In this document: piece after piece, positions 9,013 through 20,551 of the stretch
Numbering within the stretch: the first letter of the stretch is position 1
How the letters are laid out: every line of letters begins with the position of its first letter
NCBI RefSeq assembly: GCF_900095695.1
Contig: NZ_FMIQ01000003.1
Coordinates: 1-64,000 of the forward strand
Length of the DNA: 64,000 nucleotides
Direction: 5' to 3'
Origin: Hafnia alvei
GTDB taxonomy: Bacteria; Pseudomonadota; Gammaproteobacteria; Enterobacterales; Enterobacteriaceae
The notes under the pieces: model-generated
Databases searched by the model: none
The model's input: only the letters and a program-made list of their open reading frames with translations
What the model was told of the DNA's origin: nothing
Position numbers and translations under genes: made by a program

Positions 9013-10509
9013 TTAGTTGCGGAAAGGGTTTTTACCTTTGCTGCTGCTAGATGTTGTGGTTGATGCTGAAGCCGGTTGAGCCACTGGGGCTGAAGCGGCT
9101 GTGTTGTAATCGCTGTTAACCTGTGCCGCTTGATCTTTACCCTGCGGAGCAATGGTGTCCGGCGTGGTAGAAACAGGCTTGGTTAGACCGCCGTTCAAGG
9201 CCATCAGATCGTTCTGGTTCAGCGTACCCAAGGCATATTTAATATTGAGCTGGCTGATCAGATAATCATAACGTGCGTTAGACAGGCTTTCTTTTGCGCT
9301 GTACAACGTAGTCGTCGCGTTTAGCACGTCAACGATGGTACGAGTCCCCACCTGATAACCTGCTTCGGTTGCTTCCAAAGAGCTTTGCGCCGAAATCACA
9401 GCCTGACGATAAGCTTCAACGCCGCTGATAGACGCGGAGATGTTGTTAAAGGAAGAACGAACGTTTTGAATTACGCTGCGGTGTGCGCTTTCCAGAGATT
9501 CACTGGCGCCAACAAAGTTGTATTGCGCTTGTTGAACCTGAGAGTTAGTCGCTCCGCCAGAGTACAACGGCAGATTAAACTGCAAACCAATGGTGTTCTG
9601 GCCCTGATAGCTGCTAGCGCCGTTTGAGTTCTGGGCTTTTTGGCTATTGGACAAGCTGTTGTAATCTGTGTTGCTCACGCCAGAAGATGCGGTCAGATCC
9701 AGCGTTGGCATATAACCTGTCTGTGCGTATTTAATCTGTTCACGCGCCAAGTCTTGGCTCAAGCGAGCACTCAATAATGACAGGTTACGTTTTTCAGCTT
9801 CTTGTAGCAGGCTGTTAACGTTATCTGGCTTGCTGGTGGTGAAGCGATCAACGTTCAGAGAGTCCAACTGACCGTAGTACTGACCGGTAATCTGACGCAG
9901 TGCTTCCAGAGAGTTATCCAGATCGTTGCGCGCGGTGACTTCGTTAGCTAAAACGAGATCGTATTGAGCGCGGGCGTTCTGCACGTCGGTGATAGCAACC
10001 AGACCTACGTTAAAACGCTGGGTGGTTTGGTCTAACTGACGATAAATCGCTTCTTTGTTTGCTTCAATATAAGACAACGCGTCAATCGCGCGCAGTACGT
10101 TGAAGTAAGCAGTCGCAGAGTTCAGCATCAAAGTCTGTTCTGAAGACTGATAAGAGACGTCTTGGATACCCGCCTGTTTTTCAGTCAAAGAGAGCTGACG
10201 CCATTTAGACATATCAAAAATAGTTTGGGTCAGCTGTAGCGACGCGCCGTAATTATTCGAGTTCAAGCCGTCGTTATCACGCATCCCATTGGTATAGGTA
10301 TAGTCTGCGCCCAAGCCGAGCTGAGGTAACAGCGGGCTGCGGGATTCATTAATCTTCTCAAAAGCCACATCACGATCTGCCGCAGCTTTACGCAGATCTG
10401 GGTTGCTTTCCTTGGCTTGCTGATATACCTGCAGCAGGTTTTCTGCATGGCTTAACGTGGTAAAGCCACCAAGGCTCAGGCCAATAAGAAGGGGGAGCAG
10501 TTTCTTCAT
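9013..10509 (-). CDS. tolC: outer membrane efflux channel TolC
   Basis: TolC is the trimeric outer-membrane duct used by AcrAB-type pumps and type I secretion. The 498-residue precursor starts with a signal peptide (MKKLLPLLIGLSLGGFTTLSHA) followed by ENLLQVYQQA. Two structural repeats of the OEP family can be followed, each with long coiled-coil helices (FNVGLVAITDVQNARAQYD and YQVGTRTIVDVLNATTTLY). The C-terminus ends in GKNPFRN like E. coli. An ATG two codons upstream touches the Shine-Dalgarno AAGGA; the start at 10509, six bases after it, is preferred. nudF diverges from it, as in E. coli. Confidence 0.96.
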   Translation of the reverse strand: MKKLLPLLIGLSLGGFTTLSHAENLLQVYQQAKESNPDLRKAAADRDVAFEKINESRSPLLPQLGLGADYTYTNGMRDNDGLNSNNYGASLQLTQTIFDMSKWRQLSLTEKQAGIQDVSYQSSEQTLMLNSATAYFNVLRAIDALSYIEANKEAIYRQLDQTTQRFNVGLVAITDVQNARAQYDLVLANEVTARNDLDNSLEALRQITGQYYGQLDSLNVDRFTTSKPDNVNSLLQEAEKRNLSLLSARLSQDLAREQIKYAQTGYMPTLDLTASSGVSNTDYNSLSNSQKAQNSNGASSYQGQNTIGLQFNLPLYSGGATNSQVQQAQYNFVGASESLESAHRSVIQNVRSSFNNISASISGVEAYRQAVISAQSSLEATEAGYQVGTRTIVDVLNATTTLYSAKESLSNARYDYLISQLNIKYALGTLNQNDLMALNGGLTKPVSTTPDTIAPQGKDQAAQVNSDYNTAASAPVAQPASASTTTSSSSKGKNPFRN

Positions 10510-10727
10510 TTGCATTCCTTGTTGTGCAGCAAAGTTGCTATTGTAACGCTGACTAAAGTCATATAGCCGCCGATTCTAACAGAGACCGTATCTTAAGGAG
10601 CGTGGCTTTACGTGCCATCCCCCTTAATTTACCTAAATAAAGGGTAAAGTGATTGAGTATTTTCACTTTGACCTTAAATCAATAATATCCATGCTAATAA
10701 TCACACTACATTTAGGAATTTAGCCGT
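10510..10727. promoter_or_regulatory. divergent tolC / nudF promoter region
   Basis: The 218-base spacer is AT-rich near its centre. An imperfect inverted repeat TTTACC...GGTAAA lies around 10627-10648. Promoters for both genes are expected here; no operator was recognised with confidence. Confidence 0.4.
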
Positions 10728-11360
10728 ATGAGCGAAAATAAATCATCACCCGTCACATTTGGTCAAAATGATGTTGAAATTATTGCACGGGAATCACTCT
10801 ACCGCGGCTTTTTTTCGCTAGAACGCTATCGTTTTCGGCATCGTCTATTTGATGGCAGCATGAGCGGTGAGGTTGTGCGTGAAGTTTTTGAACGCGGCCA
10901 TGCGGCGGTGCTGCTTCCTTACGATCCAAAACGCGATGAAGTGGTGCTGGTGGAGCAAATCCGTATTCCGGCATACGACTCAAGCGAAACGCCGTGGCTG
11001 CTCGAAATGGTGGCGGGAATGATTGAACCCGGCGAGTCAGTGGAAGATGTTGCGCGCCGTGAGGCACAGGAGGAAGCGGGGATCCACGTCCAACGTTGTA
11101 AGCCTGTGCTGAGCTATTTGGCGAGTCCTGGCGGCACCAGTGAGCGCTTGTCGATTATGGTCGGTGAGATTGACGCAGCAAAAGCATCGGGTATTCACGG
11201 GCTTCCTGAAGAGCACGAGGATATTCGCGTGCATGTGGTCAGCCGTGAGCAAGCGTATTGCTGGGTAGAAGAGGGCGTGATAGACAATGCCGCATCGGTT
11301 ATTGCATTACAGTGGCTGGCGTTGCACCATGAGTCGCTTCGCCGCGAGTGGAATTCTTAA
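10728..11360 (+). CDS. nudF: ADP-ribose pyrophosphatase NudF
   Basis: NudF hydrolyses ADP-ribose to AMP and ribose-5-phosphate in the cytoplasm, limiting free ADP-ribose. The 210 residues match the E. coli enzyme (209). The full Nudix box is visible at about residues 97-119, from [13 protein letters not shown] to RREAQEEAG, followed by [15 protein letters not shown] typical of this subfamily. It is the first gene of nudF-yqiB-cpdA-yqiA-parE and diverges from tolC. yqiB begins two bases after its stop. Confidence 0.96.
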   Translation: MSENKSSPVTFGQNDVEIIARESLYRGFFSLERYRFRHRLFDGSMSGEVVREVFERGHAAVLLPYDPKRDEVVLVEQIRIPAYDSSETPWLLEMVAGMIEPGESVEDVARREAQEEAGIHVQRCKPVLSYLASPGGTSERLSIMVGEIDAAKASGIHGLPEEHEDIRVHVVSREQAYCWVEEGVIDNAASVIALQWLALHHESLRREWNS

Positions 11361-11361
11361 T

Positions 11362-11787
11362 ATGATAAAGCGTTATTCCCCAGACTTTCCTCTAATGATG
11401 AGACTGTGCGAGACTAATTATGCGCAATTGCGCCGTTTACTGCCGCGCAAGGATGAAGTGGGTGAATCGCAGGGATATCGGGTCAACGGTGCGAGTTATC
11501 AGATAAAAATTATCGAATCGACGCGCTATACATCAATGGCTGAAATTACCCAGACGGAGCCAGCACCGGGCCCTTGGGGCTTACCTTCGATGAGTGTGCG
11601 TCTGTATCATGACGCTATGGTTGCGGAAGTGTGTGCAAGCCAACAGATCTCTCGGTTCAAAGCACGCTATGATTATCCGAATAAAAAGTTGCATCAGCGC
11701 GACGAAAAGCATCAAATTAACCAGTTTCTTGCGGATTGGTTGCACCATTGCCTAACGCACGGTGTTATGGCAATTCCCGTATATTAG
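11362..11787 (+). CDS. yqiB: DUF1249 protein YqiB
   Basis: The 141-residue protein matches E. coli YqiB along its length ([53 protein letters not shown]). The function is unknown; the family is restricted to proteobacteria and travels with nudF and cpdA. The frame is open further upstream inside nudF, but the ATG at 11362 immediately after the nudF stop gives the family start MIKRY and is preferred. Probably translationally coupled to nudF. Confidence 0.92.
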   Translation: MIKRYSPDFPLMMRLCETNYAQLRRLLPRKDEVGESQGYRVNGASYQIKIIESTRYTSMAEITQTEPAPGPWGLPSMSVRLYHDAMVAEVCASQQISRFKARYDYPNKKLHQRDEKHQINQFLADWLHHCLTHGVMAIPVY

Positions 11788-11875
11788 AGCCTGTTTTACT
11801 GCACTGAGCCCTAACAACCAGCGCAATGATTATTTTTACAGATTTTTGGCAGACTAAAGTCACAAAGGACACCAT

Positions 11876-12703
11876 TTGGAAAGCCTGTTTCAACTAACCG
11901 TAGCACGTGGGGCTCCGGTTAGGATTTTACAAATCACAGACACGCATTTGTTTGCGGGTGAGCATGAGACGTTATTGGGCGTTAATACTTACCGCAGCTA
12001 CCACGCAGTGCTAGAGGCGATCCATGCCCAATCCCGCCCTTATGACATCGTTGTCGCAACGGGAGATTTGGCGCAGGATCACTCTGTGGCGGCATACCAG
12101 CATTTCGCAAAAGGTATCGCAACGCTGAATAAAACCTGTCTGTGGCTGCCGGGCAATCATGATTTCCAACCCGCGATGGTCGATACGTTAGCTGATGCTG
12201 GCGTGGATCCAGCTAAGCATATGCTGCTGGGCGATCATTGGCAGATTATCCTGCTTGATAGCCAAGTTTTTGGTGTTCCCCACGGAGAACTTAGCGAGTA
12301 TCAACTCGAATGGTTGGATCGTACTCTGTCGCTGTATCCAGCGCGTCATTCGTTGATTTTACTCCACCACCATCCGCTGCCTTCTGGCTGCACATGGCTC
12401 GATCAGCACAGTTTACGCAATGCGCATATGCTAGGGGAGGTTCTGCAACATCACCCTCTGGCGAAAACGTTGCTGTGCGGACATATTCATCAGGATTTGG
12501 ATCTAGAATGGCAGGGGCGTCGTTTGTTAGCTACGCCGTCGACCTGTATTCAGTTCAAACCTTTATGCACTAACTTCACAATTGATACTCTATCGCCCGG
12601 CTGGCGTTATCTGGATCTGCATCCAGATGGGACGCTCACGACTGAACTGCACCGCTTAGAAGGTACAGAATTCAGACCGGATCTCGACTCTGACGGCTAT
12701 TAA
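11876..12703 (+). CDS. cpdA: 3',5'-cyclic AMP phosphodiesterase CpdA
   Basis: CpdA hydrolyses cAMP to AMP and so lowers CRP signalling. The 275 residues equal the E. coli length. Metallophosphoesterase motifs are in order: ITDTHLF (DxH, about residue 22), ATGDLAQD (GDxxQD), LPGNHD (GNHD), and LLCGHIHQD (GHxH) near residue 200. The start is TTG with AAAGGA seven bases upstream, a weak start that would keep levels low. The stop overlaps the yqiA start by one base (TAATG), indicating coupling. Confidence 0.95.
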   Translation: MESLFQLTVARGAPVRILQITDTHLFAGEHETLLGVNTYRSYHAVLEAIHAQSRPYDIVVATGDLAQDHSVAAYQHFAKGIATLNKTCLWLPGNHDFQPAMVDTLADAGVDPAKHMLLGDHWQIILLDSQVFGVPHGELSEYQLEWLDRTLSLYPARHSLILLHHHPLPSGCTWLDQHSLRNAHMLGEVLQHHPLAKTLLCGHIHQDLDLEWQGRRLLATPSTCIQFKPLCTNFTIDTLSPGWRYLDLHPDGTLTTELHRLEGTEFRPDLDSDGY

Positions 12704-13287
12704 TGATGCCCACGCTTTTATATCTCCACGGTTTTAACAGTTCACCTCGCTCCGCCAAGGCCACCGCATTTAAGCAGTGGCTTGCTGTTCACCATCCTGA
12801 AATCACCATGTTGATCCCTCAACTTCCTCCTTATCCTTCCGATGCGGCTGAAATGTTGGAGGAGATTGTGATGTCGCGTGCGGGGCGTCCGCTGGGCGTG
12901 GTGGGCTCTTCTTTAGGGGGTTATTACGCGACGTGGCTTTCACAATGCTTTACCTTGCCTGCGGTTGTTGTGAACCCTGCGGTGAAGCCGTATGAACTGC
13001 TCATCGACTTTTTAGGGCAAAACGAGAATCCCTACACCGGCCAGCAATATGTGTTAGAGTCTCGCCACGTTTACGATCTGAAAGTCATGCAGGTTGACCC
13101 ATTGGAATCGCCAGATCTCCTCTGGTTATTACAGCAAACCGGTGATGAAGTTCTGGACTATCGACAAGCTGTGGCTTACTACGCGTTATGCCGTCAGACC
13201 ATTGAGCCTGAGGGTTCACACAGCTTCGTTGGTTTCGAGCGATTCTTCCCACAGATCGTCGATTTTTTAGGGCTTACCACCGAGTAA
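12703..13287 (+). CDS. yqiA: YqiA esterase, alpha/beta hydrolase
   Basis: The 194-residue protein is close to E. coli YqiA, an esterase active on short acyl esters in vitro with unknown natural substrate. The nucleophile elbow GSSLGG is near residue 69. The acid is likely the aspartate in [13 protein letters not shown] and the base the histidine in EGSHSF. No signal peptide is seen, so it is cytoplasmic. It overlaps cpdA by one base and leads into parE after 88 bases. Confidence 0.94.
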   Translation: MMPTLLYLHGFNSSPRSAKATAFKQWLAVHHPEITMLIPQLPPYPSDAAEMLEEIVMSRAGRPLGVVGSSLGGYYATWLSQCFTLPAVVVNPAVKPYELLIDFLGQNENPYTGQQYVLESRHVYDLKVMQVDPLESPDLLWLLQQTGDEVLDYRQAVAYYALCRQTIEPEGSHSFVGFERFFPQIVDFLGLTTE

Positions 13288-13351
13288 CTCTGCGTGGTAC
13301 GTCTATCACCACTGAACGACACACCAGCGTGTGCCGTTTGGTCGACGCTAA

Positions 13352-15271
<1,920 letters not shown>

Positions 15272-15293
15272 TCCGTACGCCTATCATCCTGAT

Positions 15294-15322
15294 AACGGGT
15301 CGCCTTGGCGGCCCGTTTTTTT
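15294..15322 (+). terminator. parE terminator
   Basis: ACGGGTCGCC, TTGG, CGGCCCGT forms a GC-rich stem followed by TTTTTTT, about 22 bases after the parE stop. Confidence 0.85.
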
Positions 15323-15459
15323 ATGCTTTGCGATACTTTAAAACGCTGCTATCTGTGATGAAGATCGGTTTTGTGAGGTATCGCATTGCATGATGGATAG
15401 AGGGCGATCCTATATCCCTGTGACAGTCCTATAAAAGATGAGTTACTATCGCGGGCAAT

Positions 15460-15502
15460 TATGCCCGTCATACTTCGAGTTGCATGTGCGTTGGCTGCGT
15501 GA
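15460..15502 (+). repeat. partial ERIC element (one end)
   Basis: TATGCCCGTCATACTTCGAG and the following TTGCATGTGCGTTGGCTGCGTG match one terminus of the ERIC consensus, also seen intact at 62749. The central inverted repeat and the other end are missing, so this is a truncated copy upstream of parC. Confidence 0.75.
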
Positions 15503-15595
15503 ATTCTTTAGAGTATGTACAGACCAAGACAGTCGTGAAGTCCCGCTGCGGACTGTTTTATATATTCAGTTAGGGCGGCGGCCAGAGGATTATTA

Positions 15596-17875
15596 ATGAG
15601 CGATCTGATCCATGACGGCAGCGAGCGCCAAGCGCTGCACACATTTACAGAGAACGCCTATCTCAACTACTCCATGTACGTCATCATGGACAGGGCGTTA
15701 CCTTTTATCGGTGATGGATTAAAACCGGTACAGCGTCGTATCGTGTATGCGATGTCAGAGCTGGGCTTAAGCAACAGCGCCAAATTTAAAAAATCAGCGC
15801 GTACCGTCGGTGACGTGCTGGGTAAATACCATCCGCATGGCGATAGCGCCTGTTATGAAGCCATGGTTTTGATGGCTCAGCCGTTCTCCTATCGTTATCC
15901 GTTGGTCGATGGTCAGGGAAACTGGGGGGCACCGGACGATCCGAAGTCGTTTGCCGCAATGCGTTACACCGAATCTCGCCTGTCTAAATACGCTGAAGTG
16001 TTGCTGGGTGAGCTGGGTCAGGGAACGGTTGATTACACGCCAAACTTTGACGGCACACTACAGGAGCCTAAAACGCTGCCTGCACGTTTGCCAAACATTC
16101 TGCTGAATGGCACCACGGGTATTGCCGTGGGTATGGCAACGGATATCCCTCCGCACAACGTGCGTGAACTGGCCGCTGCGCTGGTTGATTTGATCGAAAA
16201 ACCAAATCTGACGTTGGACGATATCCTTGAACATGTTCAAGGTCCTGACTATCCAACGGAAGCTGAAATCATCACGCCGCGCGAGGAGATCCGTAAGATC
16301 TATCGCACCGGCCGTGGTTCAGTACGCATGCGTGCGATCTGGAAAAAAGAAGACGGCGAAGTGGTGATCAGTGCGCTGCCGCATCAGACTTCAGGCGCTA
16401 AGGTGTTGGAGCAAATCGCCAGCCAAATGCGAGCGAAGAAATTGCCGATGGTTGAGGACTTACGTGACGAATCCGATCACGAAAACCCAACTCGCTTGGT
16501 GATTGTGCCGCGTTCCAACCGCGTGGATATGGATCAGGTGATGACACATCTGTTCGCTACCACCGATCTGGAAAAAAGCTACCGTATCAACATGAACATG
16601 ATCGGCTTGGACAATCGTCCAGCGGTCAAAAACCTGCTTGAAATTCTGACCGAATGGTTAGCGTATCGCCGTGATACCGTGCGCCGTCGCTTGAACTATC
16701 GCTTGGAAAAAGTGTTGAAGCGCCTGCACATTCTGGAAGGTTTGCTGGTGGCGTTCCTCAATATTGATGAAGTGATCCACATCATTCGTACTGAGGATGA
16801 ACCCAAGCCGAAACTGATTGAACGCTTTGCGATTTCAGAAACGCAGGCCGAAGCGATTCTGGAATTAAAACTGCGTCACCTTGCCAAATTGGAAGAGGTG
16901 AAAATTCGCGGTGAGCAGGACGAATTAGCCAAAGAACGCGATCATCTGCAGGCATTATTAGCTTCTGAACGTAAGCTAAATACGCTGATTAAGAAAGAAA
17001 TTCAGGCTGATGCACAGGCGTATGGCGACGATCGCCGTTCTCCGCTGCAGGAGCGTGAAGAAGCGAAAGCCATGAGCGAGCACGACTTTATTCCATCTGA
17101 GCCGGTGACGATTGTGCTATCGGAAGGCGGTTGGGTGCGTAGTGCGAAAGGCCATGATATCGATCCTACGGGATTAAGTTACAAAGCCGGTGATAGCTTC
17201 CGCGCCGCCGCGCGTGGCAAGAGCAATCAGCCGGTGGTGTTTATCGACTCTACGGGGCGCAGCTATGCGCTTGATCCAACCACGTTGCCATCTGCTCGAG
17301 GGCAGGGTGAACCGTTAACCGGTAAATTAACACCACCGCCGGGCGCAACCATTGAGCAAGTGCTGATGGCCGCTGATGACCAAAAACTGTTGATGGCGTC
17401 GGATGCCGGTTATGGTTTCGTATGTACCTTCAATGATTTGATTGCGCGTAATCGTGCGGGTAAGGCTATGATTACGTTGCCTGAAAATGCCAAAGCGCTG
17501 CCACCGTTGGAAATTAACGGACCAGACGACATGCTGCTGGCGATCACTCAGGCTGGCCGTATGTTGATGTTCCCTGTCAACGATCTGCCGCAGCTATCGA
17601 AAGGCAAGGGCAATAAGATTGTGTCCATTCCTTCCGCGCAGGCCGCATCGGGTGAAGATAAACTGGCGTGGCTGTTTGTACTGCCACCACAAACGTCAAT
17701 CACGGTGCATGTTGGCAAGCGTAAACTGGTGATGAAACCACAGGAATTGCAGAAATTCCGCGCTGAACGTGGACGTAAAGGCACGCTGTTACCGCGTGGC
17801 CTGCAACGTATCGAACGCGTTGATGTGGAAATGCCAGAGCAGCTCAAAGTGGGGCCGGGCGATAGCGAAGAGTAA
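15596..17875 (+). CDS. parC: DNA topoisomerase IV subunit A
   Basis: ParC is the DNA-cleaving subunit of topoisomerase IV. The 759 residues (E. coli 752) include the winged-helix CAP region. The catalytic tyrosine is in [10 protein letters not shown] (Tyr124, equivalent to E. coli Tyr120). The C-terminal beta-pinwheel is the region after about residue 500. The quinolone-determining positions read [12 protein letters not shown] with Ser84 and Glu88, equivalent to E. coli Ser80 and Glu84 and therefore in the susceptible form. GAGG lies before the ATG. The N-terminus is four residues longer than in E. coli. Confidence 0.97.
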   Translation: MSDLIHDGSERQALHTFTENAYLNYSMYVIMDRALPFIGDGLKPVQRRIVYAMSELGLSNSAKFKKSARTVGDVLGKYHPHGDSACYEAMVLMAQPFSYRYPLVDGQGNWGAPDDPKSFAAMRYTESRLSKYAEVLLGELGQGTVDYTPNFDGTLQEPKTLPARLPNILLNGTTGIAVGMATDIPPHNVRELAAALVDLIEKPNLTLDDILEHVQGPDYPTEAEIITPREEIRKIYRTGRGSVRMRAIWKKEDGEVVISALPHQTSGAKVLEQIASQMRAKKLPMVEDLRDESDHENPTRLVIVPRSNRVDMDQVMTHLFATTDLEKSYRINMNMIGLDNRPAVKNLLEILTEWLAYRRDTVRRRLNYRLEKVLKRLHILEGLLVAFLNIDEVIHIIRTEDEPKPKLIERFAISETQAEAILELKLRHLAKLEEVKIRGEQDELAKERDHLQALLASERKLNTLIKKEIQADAQAYGDDRRSPLQEREEAKAMSEHDFIPSEPVTIVLSEGGWVRSAKGHDIDPTGLSYKAGDSFRAAARGKSNQPVVFIDSTGRSYALDPTTLPSARGQGEPLTGKLTPPPGATIEQVLMAADDQKLLMASDAGYGFVCTFNDLIARNRAGKAMITLPENAKALPPLEINGPDDMLLAITQAGRMLMFPVNDLPQLSKGKGNKIVSIPSAQAASGEDKLAWLFVLPPQTSITVHVGKRKLVMKPQELQKFRAERGRKGTLLPRGLQRIERVDVEMPEQLKVGPGDSEE

Positions 17876-17885
17876 AGGGTTGTAA

Positions 17886-17919
17886 GACCCCCTCCAGCCT
17901 CCCCCTTCGCAGGGGGAGG
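17886..17919 (-). repeat. GC-rich dispersed hairpin repeat, copy 2
   Basis: The minus strand reads CCTCCCCCTGCGAAGGGGGA followed by GGCTGGAGGGGGTC, nearly the same as the element at 6859-6893. It starts ten bases after the parC stop and could serve as its 3' hairpin. Confidence 0.7.
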
Positions 17920-18083
17920 ACAAAACGGGCGCGTAATGTTTTATTTCCTCATTAACAAGAGGGCGCTAATGGGGGAAAATTATCATTGAAAATAATGGTT
18001 TTGATGCTGCCGCCCAGTAATCTCCGGTGTGTTTTGCAGCTAAGTCGGTATACTAACCCCGGCTAAATGTTTACGAGGTTGTT

Positions 18084-18830
18084 ATGTTATCCATCATTCG
18101 CATTGTGCTGGTCACGCTGTACTGTATTTTGGCCTGCATCTTTGGTTGTATTTATTGCTTATTTAGCCCACGAAATCCACGCCACGTGGCGACGTTTGGC
18201 CACATGTTTGGCCGTTTGTCACCGCTGTTTGGTTTGAAAGTGGAAACGCGTATTCCTGCAGAAGCAAAGAACTACGGCAACTCCATTTATATTGCTAACC
18301 ATCAAAACAACTACGATATGGTCACCATATCGAATGCCGTGCAGACCAATACGGTTACTGTTGGCAAGAAAAGCCTGATTTGGGTTCCGTTCTTTGGACT
18401 ACTCTATTGGTTGACGGGCAATTTATTGATTGACCGTGCGAACCGCGCCAAAGCGCATAATACGATTGCACAGGTGGTAAATCAGTTCCGCACTAAAACC
18501 ATCTCTTTCTGGATGTTCCCAGAAGGTACTCGTAGCCGTGGTCGTGGTTTGATGCCGTTCAAAACCGGTGCCTTCCATGCCGCTATTGCCGCTGGGGTGC
18601 CGATTATTCCGGTGTGTGCGTCGAATACCCACGATAAAGTTAAACTTAATCGTTGGAATAACGGTTTGGTGATTGTTGAAATGTTGCCGCCAATCGATGT
18701 GACTCAGTACGGCAAAGATCAGGTACGTGAACTTTCGGCCCACTGCCACGCATTGATGGAAGCTAAAATTAACGAGCTAAACGCAGAAGTTGCTGCGCGT
18801 GAAGCCCAAATGCGTGAAGCGAAGTCCTGA
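18084..18830 (+). CDS. plsC: 1-acyl-sn-glycerol-3-phosphate acyltransferase
   Basis: PlsC transfers the second acyl chain to lysophosphatidic acid, making phosphatidic acid at the inner membrane. The 248 residues match E. coli PlsC (245). An N-terminal hydrophobic segment (residues 3-28) anchors it. The HX4D catalytic motif is NHQNNYD (about residue 74) and the acceptor-binding motif is FPEGTRSRG (about 149). GAGG lies before the ATG. It lies between parC and ftsP as in E. coli, and PlsB, the preceding step, is encoded at 46681. Confidence 0.96.
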   Translation: MLSIIRIVLVTLYCILACIFGCIYCLFSPRNPRHVATFGHMFGRLSPLFGLKVETRIPAEAKNYGNSIYIANHQNNYDMVTISNAVQTNTVTVGKKSLIWVPFFGLLYWLTGNLLIDRANRAKAHNTIAQVVNQFRTKTISFWMFPEGTRSRGRGLMPFKTGAFHAAIAAGVPIIPVCASNTHDKVKLNRWNNGLVIVEMLPPIDVTQYGKDQVRELSAHCHALMEAKINELNAEVAAREAQMREAKS

Positions 18831-18851
18831 TCCTAAAATACGATAATTTTG

Positions 18852-18880
18852 GCCTGCCAGCGTTTGGCAGGTTTCTTATT
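18852..18880 (+). terminator. plsC terminator
   Basis: CCTGCCA and TGGCAGG form a 7-bp stem around GCGTT, followed by TTTCTTATTT. Confidence 0.7.
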
Positions 18881-18882
18881 TA

Positions 18883-18902
18883 AACGATTGAATTCAATCG
18901 TT
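18883..18902. promoter_or_regulatory. 20-bp perfect palindrome upstream of ftsP
   Basis: AACGATTGAATTCAATCGTT is a perfect palindrome 57 bases before the ftsP start. A second, imperfect inverted repeat (GAATTCC...GGAATTTC) follows at about 18909-18929. It could be an operator or the foot of a second terminator; no known regulator was matched. Confidence 0.4.
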
Positions 18903-18958
18903 GATGCTGAATTCCCCCTTTGGAATTTCAGTTTGCATAGCAAATTCATGGAGAAGTT

Positions 18959-20377
18959 ATGTCACTCAGTCGACGTCGGTTTATTCAGACTTCGGGTCTG
19001 GCACTGTGTGCAGGTGCATTGCCTCTGAGGGCGCATGCGAGTGGATCGCAAGTTTCGCTGCCCATTCCTCCTCTACTGGAATCCAAACGCGGTCAGCCGC
19101 TCTTCCTAACGCTACAGCGCTCACATTGGGCCTTCATGAGCGGCCGTAAGGCTAGCGCATGGGGTATTAATGGACTCTATCTTGGTCCAACCGTGCGTGT
19201 TTATAGCGGTGATGACGTCAAGCTGATCTACAGCAACCGCCTGCCCGATCCTGTTTCGATGGAAATCAGTGGATTACAGGTTCCTGGTGCGTTAAGCGGT
19301 GGCGCGGCGCGTTTAATGTCGCCTAACGTCGATTGGTCGCCGGTGCTACCTATTCGCCAGTCTGCCGCTACTCTGTGGTATCACGCCAATACGCCAGAGC
19401 ACATGGCTGAGCATGTCTATAACGGCTTAGCTGGGATGTGGCTGGTTGAAGATGAAAACAGCAAAAATCTTCCGTTGCCGAATCATTATGGCGTCGATGA
19501 TTTCCCCGTCATTATCCAAGATAAACGCTTAGATAATTTTGGTACGCCAGAGTATGAGGCGCCTTCATCGGGTGGTTTCTATGGTGACACGCTGTTGGTT
19601 AACGGTGTGCAAGAGCCGTTTGTTGAAGTTTCTCGTGGTTGGGTTCGTCTGCGCTTGCTGAACGCCTCTAATGCTCGTCGTTATACGTTAACGATGAGCG
19701 ATAACCGCCCGTTCAGCGTGATTGCCAGCGATCAGGGCTATATGCCTGCGCCGGTTGTTGCCAGCAGCCTGACGCTTGCTCCGGGTGAACGCCGAGAAGT
19801 GCTGGTAGACATGTCGAAAGGCGAAGAAGTCTCTATCACCGCAGGCGTTGCCGCAGGGATAATGGACCGCCTGCGCGGTTTGTTCGAACCTTCGTCTATC
19901 CTCGTCTCGACCACGGTATTGACGCTGCGTCCTACGGGGCTGTTGCCGCTGGTTACTGACAATTTACCAACGCGCTTGTTGGCTGATGACATGATGGAAG
20001 GCAGCGTCGCTAATACGCGCAGCATTAGCTTAGGCAGCGCCTCGCAGCCGGGCATCAACGGCGCAACGTGGGATCTGCATCGCACCGATATTCAGGCGCA
20101 GCAGGGAACCTGGGAACGCTGGACGGTTCGCGCCGATACGCCGCAGGCCTTCTATATTCAAGGTGCCAAATTCTTGGTGAAAAGCGTCAATAATGCGCCG
20201 CCGATGGTCGAAGATCGCGGTTGGAAAGATACCGTTTGGGTTGATGGCGAAGTCTCTCTGATGGTCTATTTCCCTCAGGCTTCATCGGAGCATTTCCCGT
20301 TCATCTACTACAGCCAAACGCTAGAGCTTGCGACCCGCGGCAGCGTTGGACAACTGGTGGTTAACGCCGCTCAGTAA
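18959..20377 (+). CDS. ftsP: cell division protein FtsP (SufI)
   Basis: FtsP is a periplasmic multicopper-oxidase-fold protein that protects the divisome under stress. The 472-residue precursor has a classic twin-arginine signal (SRRRFIQTSGLALC, cut after RAHA at about residue 27). Three cupredoxin domains follow. Copper-binding His-X-His clusters of true oxidases are not evident (LWYHANTPEHM is the nearest), as expected for FtsP. It lies after plsC as in E. coli. The ATG is preceded by GGAGAAGTT. Confidence 0.95.
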   Translation: MSLSRRRFIQTSGLALCAGALPLRAHASGSQVSLPIPPLLESKRGQPLFLTLQRSHWAFMSGRKASAWGINGLYLGPTVRVYSGDDVKLIYSNRLPDPVSMEISGLQVPGALSGGAARLMSPNVDWSPVLPIRQSAATLWYHANTPEHMAEHVYNGLAGMWLVEDENSKNLPLPNHYGVDDFPVIIQDKRLDNFGTPEYEAPSSGGFYGDTLLVNGVQEPFVEVSRGWVRLRLLNASNARRYTLTMSDNRPFSVIASDQGYMPAPVVASSLTLAPGERREVLVDMSKGEEVSITAGVAAGIMDRLRGLFEPSSILVSTTVLTLRPTGLLPLVTDNLPTRLLADDMMEGSVANTRSISLGSASQPGINGATWDLHRTDIQAQQGTWERWTVRADTPQAFYIQGAKFLVKSVNNAPPMVEDRGWKDTVWVDGEVSLMVYFPQASSEHFPFIYYSQTLELATRGSVGQLVVNAAQ

Positions 20378-20503
20378 TGCAATGCCTCTCTCTTGCGAGG
20401 GAGGGGCAAATTTCTGCAAATCAATCTTGCCTCACACTTCTGCTTTTCTCGCTGCAAAAAACATCCACTCTTTGATAAATCCCAAGCTGCCCGTGCATTT
20501 TAT

Positions 20504-20517
20504 TTGATAGCTATAAC
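20504..20517 (+). promoter_or_regulatory. possible FNR half-site upstream of the molybdoenzyme
   Basis: TTGATAGCTATAAC has a perfect left half (TTGAT) and a poor right half compared with TTGATNNNNATCAA. It lies 35 bases before the start codon. An FNR site would fit an anaerobic reductase, but this match alone is weak. Confidence 0.25.
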
Positions 20518-20551
20518 CGATTGAGCAATCGAACGGACAAGGATTATCAAA

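Larger units (their letters stand above)
15272..15595. other. parE-parC spacer with terminator and half ERIC element
   Basis: The 324-base spacer holds the parE terminator (15294-15322) and an ERIC-like end at 15460-15502. The rest, up to the GAGG before parC, is presumably the parC promoter region. No gene is seen. Confidence 0.7.

Noticed and set aside
12310-12573. Open frame of 87 codons inside cpdA
   Set aside because: It overlaps a well-conserved gene in another frame and resembles no protein family.
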